NCBI RefSeq assembly: GCF_013409045.1
Contig: NZ_JACCBT010000001.1
Coordinates: 8,534,669 to 8,598,668 of the forward strand
DNA: 64,000 nt
Origin: Actinomadura citrea
GTDB lineage: Bacteria; Actinomycetota; Actinomycetes; Streptosporangiales; Streptosporangiaceae
Direction: 5' to 3'
Below the pieces are notes generated by a model that was not told the origin of the DNA, ran no database searches, and saw only the letters and a program-made list of their open reading frames with translations. Positions 54,387-61,299 of the stretch are shown here, piece after piece. Made by a program: the position numbers and the translations under genes. Position 1 is the first letter of the stretch; every line of letters starts with the position of its first letter.

Positions 54387-54659
54387 ATGGAAACAGACGC
54401 CCGGCTGAACGAGAAAGACCTCATCGACATGCTGCCGACGGACGGCGCACCCGCGCCCGCCCACGACAGCGAGACGACCGGCAGCCGCAGCCTCGCCGAT
54501 TTCGGATACGACTCGATCGCGATGGCCGACCTGATGTCCCAGATCGAGCTCCGCTACGAGGTCAAGCTCCCCGATCCCCTGCTCGGCGAACTGCTCAAGG
54601 TCAGCATCACCCAGGCCACCAGCCTGATCAACCAGCACATCACGGCCGCGGCCGGGTGA
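54387..54659 (+). CDS. Acyl carrier protein of the type II PKS
   Basis: The 90-residue carrier has phosphopantetheine Ser43 in LADFGYDSIAMADLMSQIE, which keeps the DS(I/L) core. The C-terminal helix pattern (LPDPLLGELLKVSITQATSL) is normal. The N-terminus is longer and more polar than in many ACPs (ETDARLNEKDLIDML). AAAGG precedes the ATG. It carries the chain for the KS pair encoded just upstream. Confidence 0.93.
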   Translation: METDARLNEKDLIDMLPTDGAPAPAHDSETTGSRSLADFGYDSIAMADLMSQIELRYEVKLPDPLLGELLKVSITQATSLINQHITAAAG

Positions 54660-54778
54660 CACCGGGCCCGACCCGCGTGCGGCGCTCGCGGCCATGCGAG
54701 CACACCCGGCAACGGCTCCCGGAGGCGATGACCCACAGTGCCATCGCCGAACGGGACGTCGCGAACCAGAGGAAATCA

Positions 54779-55867
54779 GTGACCGTGGAAACACAACCGC
54801 CCGGCTCCATCAAGGACCTGATGGAGATCTGCACCGGCTTCTGGGCATTCAAGTCCATCGTCAGCGCGCAGGAACTCGGCCTCTTCGACATCCTGCACGA
54901 GGCCGGCGCCCAACCGATCAGTGACCTGGCACGGCGGCTCGACGTGCAGGAACGGCCCGCGGAAACGCTGGTGACCGCCTTGGCCTCGCTCGGACTGCTC
55001 AAGGTCGACGACGGCCGGTACGGCAACAGCCCGCTCGCCGAGACCTACCTGGTCAGGGGCGGGAGGTACTACTTCGGCGGCTGGATCGCCCATCTCGACC
55101 AACGCAACTACCCCGGGTGGGCCCATCTGACCGAAGCGATACGAACCAACCGCCCCATGGGCTGGCAATCCGGCCACGAGGCGGAAACCCCCTTCGACAT
55201 CGTCGACCCGGAGCTGACCTCCCAGTTCCAGGACGGGATGCACTCCCTCTCCCGGCACTCGGCGGCCTCAGCCGCCCAGCGGATCGACCTGTCGGGCGCC
55301 CGGACGCTGCTCGACGTCGGCGGCGGAACCGGGGCCTGGGCCATCGAGCTCGCCTCGGCGAACCCGCAGCTGACGATCACCATCTACGACCTGCCGCCCG
55401 TGTGCGACCTGGCCCGGGCCAAGATCGAGGCGGAGGGGCTGAGCAGCCGGATCAGCACGATCTCCGGGGACTTCCGCACCCAGGAGCTGCCGTCGGGATA
55501 CGACACCGTTCTGCTCTCGATGATCCTGCACGACTGGACGCCCGACGAATGCCTCCGGCTCCTGAACAAATGCCACCGGGCGCTGGCACCCGGCGGCCGG
55601 GCGATCATCAGCGAGCTGCTCGTCGACGACGACAAATCCGGCCCCGCCGACGCGGCGCTGATGAGCCTCAACATGCTCGTGGCCACCCAGGGCCGCAACT
55701 ACACCGCCGCCGAGTACAACGCCTGGCTGCTGGAAGCGGGGTTCGAAGCGCCGGAACTGGAGCCGATCGACACCCCTTCCTGCAACGGCCTGATCTCGGC
55801 GCGTAAGAAGGCCCCCGTCGACGGTTCGCCGGCGGAACGACACGTCGTCGACACGTCCGCCTCCTAG
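54779..55867 (+). CDS. SAM-dependent O-methyltransferase (plant-type, first copy)
   Basis: The roughly 362-residue methyltransferase has an N-terminal winged-helix dimerisation domain (LGLFDILHEAG, LARRLDVQERPAETLVTALA). The Rossmann domain has SAM motif TLLDVGGGTGAWAIELA and the later SMILHDWTPDECLRLL, in which His is the usual catalytic base. Such enzymes methylate phenolic or enolic hydroxyls of polyketides. GTG 54779 is preferred since AGAGGAAATCA lies upstream; ATG 54728 is in frame but its GGAGG is only 2 bases away. Confidence 0.88.
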   Translation: MTVETQPPGSIKDLMEICTGFWAFKSIVSAQELGLFDILHEAGAQPISDLARRLDVQERPAETLVTALASLGLLKVDDGRYGNSPLAETYLVRGGRYYFGGWIAHLDQRNYPGWAHLTEAIRTNRPMGWQSGHEAETPFDIVDPELTSQFQDGMHSLSRHSAASAAQRIDLSGARTLLDVGGGTGAWAIELASANPQLTITIYDLPPVCDLARAKIEAEGLSSRISTISGDFRTQELPSGYDTVLLSMILHDWTPDECLRLLNKCHRALAPGGRAIISELLVDDDKSGPADAALMSLNMLVATQGRNYTAAEYNAWLLEAGFEAPELEPIDTPSCNGLISARKKAPVDGSPAERHVVDTSAS

Positions 55868-55927
55868 CAGGCGCAGACCAGCCCGAGAGCCAGGGCAAAT
55901 CCGAGAAGACGAGTACGGAGGACCGGA

Positions 55928-56947
55928 ATGGAACCAGCTCAGGACAGCATCGCCGCCGCGACGATCATCCTCGATCAGACCGTCGGGATGTACCGGACCG
56001 CAGCCCTCGCCGTCGCGGCCAGAGCCGGCGTCGCCGACCATCTGGACCGGCCGCGAACGGTCGTCGAACTGGCCGAGAGGACCGGCGTGAACGCCGCGGC
56101 GCTGCGCCGGGTCCTCCGCATGCTCGCCTCCCAGGACATCTTCCGTGAGGACGACCAGGGCCTGTACCACCTGACGCCCGCGGCCGAATTCCTTCGCTCC
56201 GGCGCGAGCCGGTCACTCCGCGACGCCGTGATCATGTTCTCCGAAGACTACATGTGGAGATCGGCAAGCCACCTGACCGCCGCGGTGGAGACGGGATCCA
56301 GTTCCTTCGAACAGCTGTACAGCAAGCCCTTCTTCGAATGGCTGGGCGCGAACCCCGACGCCGCCTCGACATTCCACGCGTCGATGGTTCAACTCTCCGA
56401 AACGGGCATCGAAAGAATCATCGATACCTATGACTTTCCTGCCACGGGCACCGTGGTCGACGTCGGCGGGGGACGTGGCGCGCTGCTCCGCGAGATCCTC
56501 GAGAAGAACCAGCACCTGAACGGCGTTCTCCAAGACGACCGGAGCGCGCTGCGCGAGCACGTCCTCGACACGCCGCAGACGGCCGACCGCTGGCGCCTGG
56601 AAGAGGGAAGCTTCTTCGAGTCGGTCCCTGTCGGCGGAAACGTCTACGTCCTCAAGCACATCATCCACAACTGGGGCGACGAGCAGTCCACCGCCATCCT
56701 GAGGAACTGCCGGTCGGCGATGAAGGACGACGCCCGCGTACTGATCATCGACCCGGTTCTGCCGGAACCCGGCAACCCTCACTTCGGCTGGGCCCTCGAC
56801 CTGGTCATGTTGAGCACCCTCACCGGCAAGGAACGCACCCGGCAGGAATTCGAAGCGATACTGAACGACGCGGGCCTGCGCATCAGCAACATATTCCCCG
56901 TGCAGACGCTCGGAGAGTACTCGATCATCGAGGCCGTCGCGGCATAG
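55928..56947 (+). CDS. SAM-dependent O-methyltransferase (second copy)
   Basis: The 339-residue protein is of the same family as the preceding gene but clearly divergent. The dimerisation domain reads LAVAARAGVADHL and RTGVNAAALRRVLRML. SAM motif is TVVDVGGGRGALLREIL, and the catalytic region LKHIIHNWGDEQSTAIL carries the base His. ATG 55928 follows a GGAGGACCGGA site. Two copies in one operon suggest two methylation steps on the product, or one enzyme recruited for another task. Confidence 0.9.
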   Translation: MEPAQDSIAAATIILDQTVGMYRTAALAVAARAGVADHLDRPRTVVELAERTGVNAAALRRVLRMLASQDIFREDDQGLYHLTPAAEFLRSGASRSLRDAVIMFSEDYMWRSASHLTAAVETGSSSFEQLYSKPFFEWLGANPDAASTFHASMVQLSETGIERIIDTYDFPATGTVVDVGGGRGALLREILEKNQHLNGVLQDDRSALREHVLDTPQTADRWRLEEGSFFESVPVGGNVYVLKHIIHNWGDEQSTAILRNCRSAMKDDARVLIIDPVLPEPGNPHFGWALDLVMLSTLTGKERTRQEFEAILNDAGLRISNIFPVQTLGEYSIIEAVAA

Positions 56948-57161
56948 GAAGGGCAGCCCAGGCCCTGCGGCCAGGCCACACCCGACCTCGCAGAGGTCAT
57001 CGCGTTTCCGGCCGGCCCCATCGGCCCTGACCGCACCCGCCGTCACGACGTTCGTCCGCCCGGGAGGGCCGAGTCCCGGGAGAACCTGGTCCTTGCAGGC
57101 ACGGCCATCCGCAAGGGCCGCACTTCCCGGTACTCCCTGGAAAGGGCATGGAGGGTGCTCG

Positions 57162-58211
57162 GTGAGCGAGCCAAACATCTACATCGCGGCCTGCGCGACC
57201 TGGCTGCCGCCATTGCTGCCGGTCGCGCAGGCCGTCGCCGACGGTCAATGCGACGAGAAACTCGCACAGCGCACGGGAATGGTGTCGGTCGCTGTGGCCG
57301 GTACCGAGGCGGCACCGGAAATGGCGGGCAGGGCCGCTCGGATCGCGCTGCGCCGGGCGCGCTACGACGGTGCGGACATCGCGTTGATCCTGCATGCGAA
57401 CTTCTTCTACCAGGGCCATGACGTGTGGGCCCCGGCGTCGTACGTCCAACGTGTCGCCGTGGGGAATGACTGCCCGGCGGTGGAGATACGCCAGGCGTCC
57501 AACGGCGGCATGGCCGCGGTCGATCTGGCGCGCGCCTTCCTGATCGCCGGTCCCGGCCGCGAGGCCGCGCTGGTGACCACGGGCGACAAGTTCAGCCCGC
57601 CCGCCTTCGACCGGTGGCGAAGCGACCCGGGAACCGTGTACGCCGACGGCGGGACCGCGCTCGCGCTGTCCCGGCGGAGGGGATTCGGGCTGCTGCGAAG
57701 CCTGGTGACGGTCAGCGACCCAGAGCTGGAGGGCATGCACCGCGGCGACGACTCCTTCGGGCCCGCCCCCTTGAGCGCGCGTTCCATCGTCGACCTCGAC
57801 GCATGCCAGCGTGACTTCCTCGCGAGCGCCGGAATGCGACGCGTGGCGGCGCGCGTGTGCGCGGGCCAGGAAGCGGTGCTCGCCAAGGCGCTGGCGCAAG
57901 CGGAGGTCAAGCTCGCAGACATCGACCGCGTCGTCCTTCCCCACCTGGGCCTCCACCGGCTCAACGGCAGCTACCTGCGAAGACTCGGCCTCAAGCCGGA
58001 GATCACCACCTGGCCGTGGAGTCGGCACATCGGGCACCTCGGCGCCGGAGACCCCTTCGCCGGACTGGAGCACCTGATGCTGACCGGCGCCCTCGGCGCC
58101 GGGGACCGGTGCCTGGTCATCAGCGTCGGCGCCGGCTTCACGTGGACGGCCGCCGTGATCGACATCCTGGAGCGCCCGACCTGGGCCGACCACGCGGCGA
58201 GATCGCCGTGA
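57162..58211 (+). CDS. KASIII-like acyltransferase with Ser in place of active Cys (DpsC/CerJ-like)
   Basis: The 349-residue thiolase-fold protein has at the nucleophile position IRQASNGGMAAVD, so Ser113 sits where FabH has Cys. The His segment is LPHLGLHRLNGSYLRRLG, and the FabH Asn region reads SRHIGHLGAGDPF, with His in place of Asn. This resembles DpsC, which uses Ser and selects the propionyl starter unit in daunorubicin biosynthesis, and CerJ, which acylates a finished product. It may therefore prime the PKS with a non-acetate starter or transfer an acyl group. GGAGGG precedes the GTG start. Confidence 0.88.
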   Translation: MSEPNIYIAACATWLPPLLPVAQAVADGQCDEKLAQRTGMVSVAVAGTEAAPEMAGRAARIALRRARYDGADIALILHANFFYQGHDVWAPASYVQRVAVGNDCPAVEIRQASNGGMAAVDLARAFLIAGPGREAALVTTGDKFSPPAFDRWRSDPGTVYADGGTALALSRRRGFGLLRSLVTVSDPELEGMHRGDDSFGPAPLSARSIVDLDACQRDFLASAGMRRVAARVCAGQEAVLAKALAQAEVKLADIDRVVLPHLGLHRLNGSYLRRLGLKPEITTWPWSRHIGHLGAGDPFAGLEHLMLTGALGAGDRCLVISVGAGFTWTAAVIDILERPTWADHAARSP

Positions 58212-58261
58212 AGCCCCCCGCGTGTCCGACGCCATCCGGTCCACAGCATTGGAGGAAGCCA

Positions 58262-59557
58262 GTGACACACCTCGACGCCCAGACCAGCGACCGGCAGCAG
58301 TCGGCTCCGATCGTCACCATCGACCCCCTCGGCGCCGACCCGCATGCCGAGATGGCCCGGCTGCGCGCCGCCGGTCCGGTCGTGCGAACGGTGCTGCCCG
58401 GCCTGCCCGACACCGTGCACGCCTGGATGGTCACCCGCCAGGACCTGCTCAGCCGGCTCAGCCGGCACCCCGCCGTGTCCCGGGTCGCGCACCGGCACTG
58501 GGCCGCCTACCGCGACGGCCTCGTCCCCGCCGACTGGCCCCTGGCGGGCATGTTCATCGGCCTGACCAACATGTTCTTCCTGGACGACCCCGAACACCAG
58601 CATCACCGCCGAATGATCAGCTCGGTGTTCACCGCCAAACGCGTGGAACAGTTGAGCGCCGACATCACCCGCATCGTCCGGCACGCCTTGGACGCCCTGC
58701 CCGGCCACCGCGGCCCGGACGGCGCCGTCGACCTGCGCGCCCACTACGCCTACACGGTCCCCATGGGTGTCATCTGCCACCTGCTCGGCATCCCCGAATC
58801 CATGCGGCCGCAATTCCGGAACCTGGTCGACACGCTGCTCCGCACCGACGCCAAGACCGCGCAAGACGCCGCCGCCCTCGAACAGGGCCGCCTGGATCTG
58901 CTGGACGAACTGGTCGAACTCCGCCTCGCCCGCCCCGGTGCCGATCTGACCAGCAGCCTGATCACTGTGCGCGACAACGGCGGCGGCGCTCTGCTCCACC
59001 GGCAGCTGCTCGACACCCTGTGGTCACTGGTGATCGCCGGGCACGAGACCACCCTCAATCTGATCACCAACGCGGTCCGCGCCCTGCTCACCCACCCCGA
59101 TCAGCTGGCTCACGCCAGAGCACTCCCACCCGACGGCTGGAGCGCCGTGGTGGAGGAGACCCTGCGGTGGGACGGTGTGATCAACTATCTGGTGGCCGGC
59201 TACACGACCGACACGATCCCCATCGGCGGCGTCAGCATTCCGCCCGGACAGCTCCTGGTCAGCTTGTACGCCGGCATCGGCCGCGACCCCGACCTCTACG
59301 GTTCCACGGCCGACCGGTACGACATCACCCGCGTCGTCTCCCAGCAGGTGGCCTTCGGTACTGGGAGTCACTACTGCCTCGGCGCGCCTCTGGCCCGCCT
59401 CGAATCCCGCATCGCGCTGTGCGAACTGTTCAGCCGCCATCCCGAGGTGCGGCTCGCCGTCCCCGACCGCGACCTCCGGCAAGTCCCCTCCATGTTCACC
59501 AACAGCCCCCGCGCACTGCCCGTCCACATCGACGTTCACGCAGACTCGCATCGTTGA
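58262..59557 (+). CDS. Cytochrome P450
   Basis: The 431-residue soluble monooxygenase has the I-helix motif VIAGHETTLNLI, the ExxR motif in VVEETLRWDG and the heme loop FGTGSHYCLGAPLARLE (Cys372 as heme ligand). It needs an external ferredoxin and reductase; none is encoded in this cluster. It most likely hydroxylates or couples the PKS product. GGAGG lies 6-7 bases before the GTG start, 50 bases after the KASIII-like gene, and it is the last gene of the run. Confidence 0.93.
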   Translation: MTHLDAQTSDRQQSAPIVTIDPLGADPHAEMARLRAAGPVVRTVLPGLPDTVHAWMVTRQDLLSRLSRHPAVSRVAHRHWAAYRDGLVPADWPLAGMFIGLTNMFFLDDPEHQHHRRMISSVFTAKRVEQLSADITRIVRHALDALPGHRGPDGAVDLRAHYAYTVPMGVICHLLGIPESMRPQFRNLVDTLLRTDAKTAQDAAALEQGRLDLLDELVELRLARPGADLTSSLITVRDNGGGALLHRQLLDTLWSLVIAGHETTLNLITNAVRALLTHPDQLAHARALPPDGWSAVVEETLRWDGVINYLVAGYTTDTIPIGGVSIPPGQLLVSLYAGIGRDPDLYGSTADRYDITRVVSQQVAFGTGSHYCLGAPLARLESRIALCELFSRHPEVRLAVPDRDLRQVPSMFTNSPRALPVHIDVHADSHR

Positions 59558-59613
59558 GCGGCAGGCGGCCGCCGCGGAGATCACGTTGATCGGTCACCTC
59601 CAGTGCGTATCAA

Positions 59614-61299
59614 ATGGATCTCCAGACGGTCCCTCGTATGGATCTGTCATCGACATCTCCTTCACCGACGCGCGGGGTGCGACGCCCTGCGGAGTCCTCC
59701 AGCCCTCTGGTGGGCGATACACGCTGGTGGCGTGACGCGGTCATCTACCAGATCTATGTACGCAGCTTCGCCGACGCCGACGGGGACGGCATCGGCGACC
59801 TGGCCGGCGTCCGAGACCGGCTTCCCTATCTGGCCTCGCTCGGCGTGGACGCATTGTGGATCACGCCGTTCTACGAGTCGCCGATGGTCGACGGCGGCTA
59901 CGACGTCACGAACTACCGCTCGGTGGACCCGACGTTCGGCACGCTCGCCGACGCCGCGGACCTGATCGAGGACGCGCACGGCCTGGGGCTGCGCGTCATC
60001 GTTGACATCGTGCCCAACCACACCTCCGACCAGCATGTCTGGTTCCAGGAGGCGCTGGCCGCCGGGATCTCCGGTCCGGCGCGGGAGCGCTACGTCTTCC
60101 GGCCGGGACGAGGAGCCGCCGGCGAACTGCCGCCCAACGACTGGGAGTCGGTCTTCGGTGGTCCCGCGTGGACCCGGCTGCCTGACGGGCAGTGGTACCT
60201 GCACCTGTTCGCTCCGCAGCAGCCCGACCTGAACTGGGAACACCCGGACGTGCGCGCCGAGTTCGACGACGTCCTGCGATTCTGGCTGGACCTGGCGGTC
60301 GACGGATTCCGCATCGACGTGGCGCACGGCATGGTCAAGGCGGCAGGGCTGCCCGACGTCGGTGACGCGCCGCAGTCGCGGCTGCTGGGACGCGGCAAGG
60401 TGCCGTACTTCGACCAGGACGGGGTGCACGAGATCCATCGAGGCTGGCGACGGCTGCTCGACTCCTACCCCGGAGAGCGGATCGGGGTCGCTGAGGCATG
60501 GGCGCCCTCGCTCGATCGGCTGGCCAACTACGTACGGCCGGACGAGCTGCACCAGGTTTTCAACTTCGACTACATGAGGACCGACTGGGACGCCGGTGCA
60601 CTGCGCTCGGTGATCGAGAAGTCCCTGGCCTCGGCCGGCTCCGTCGGCGCACCCACCACCTGGGTGCTGTCCAACCACGACGTCCAGCGGCATGTCACCC
60701 GCTACGGCGACGGCGACCTCGGACAGCGGCGGGCCCGAGCGGCGGCGCTGCTCACCCTGGCGTTGCCCGGTTCGGCGTACGTGTACCAGGGAGAGGAGCT
60801 CGGTCTGCCCGAGGTGCTCGACATCCCGGCCGAGCTGCTGACCGACCCGCAGCTGGAGAGCATCAAGGGCGGCCGGGACGGTTGCCGGGTTCCGCTGCCG
60901 TGGTCCGGCTACGAGCCCCCGTTCGGGTTCGGGTCGGGCGTTGGCTGGCTGCCGTCGCCGGCCGAATGGAAGTCGCTCACCGTGGAGGCGCAGCGGGACG
61001 ACGACGCTTCCATGCTGACCCTCTACCGCCAGGCCCTCCGGATCCGGCGCGACCATCCGGCTTTGGGTGACGGCGAGCTGCGCTGGCTGGACGAGCCGCC
61101 GGGTTGCCTGGTGTTCGAGCGCACCGGTCATTCCGGCGGCCCGCGAATGCTGTGCGCGGTGAACACCGGCGACCAGAGCATCCGGTTCTCGGCCCCCGGC
61201 TCGCTCCTGCTGAGCAGCGGGCCGATCCGTACGGCAGGCCGGGACGCGATCCTCCCGCCCGACACGGCCGCCTGGTGGAGCGTCACACCCGAGGACTAG
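59614..61299 (+). CDS. GH13 alpha-glucosidase / trehalose-synthase-type enzyme
   Basis: The 561-residue cytoplasmic alpha-amylase-family enzyme has region I DIVPNHTSD, region II GFRIDVAHG (Asp235 nucleophile), region III VGVAEAWAPS (Glu294 acid/base) and region IV LSNHDVQRH (Asp356). The QIYVRSFADADGDGIGDL start and long loop pattern fit oligo-1,6-glucosidase/alpha-glucosidase subfamilies. It likely belongs to sugar metabolism, not to the PKS cluster. An in-frame ATG at 59638 is another start. Its stop shares CTAG with the stop of the convergent ATPase gene. Confidence 0.9.
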   Translation: MDLQTVPRMDLSSTSPSPTRGVRRPAESSSPLVGDTRWWRDAVIYQIYVRSFADADGDGIGDLAGVRDRLPYLASLGVDALWITPFYESPMVDGGYDVTNYRSVDPTFGTLADAADLIEDAHGLGLRVIVDIVPNHTSDQHVWFQEALAAGISGPARERYVFRPGRGAAGELPPNDWESVFGGPAWTRLPDGQWYLHLFAPQQPDLNWEHPDVRAEFDDVLRFWLDLAVDGFRIDVAHGMVKAAGLPDVGDAPQSRLLGRGKVPYFDQDGVHEIHRGWRRLLDSYPGERIGVAEAWAPSLDRLANYVRPDELHQVFNFDYMRTDWDAGALRSVIEKSLASAGSVGAPTTWVLSNHDVQRHVTRYGDGDLGQRRARAAALLTLALPGSAYVYQGEELGLPEVLDIPAELLTDPQLESIKGGRDGCRVPLPWSGYEPPFGFGSGVGWLPSPAEWKSLTVEAQRDDDASMLTLYRQALRIRRDHPALGDGELRWLDEPPGCLVFERTGHSGGPRMLCAVNTGDQSIRFSAPGSLLLSSGPIRTAGRDAILPPDTAAWWSVTPED

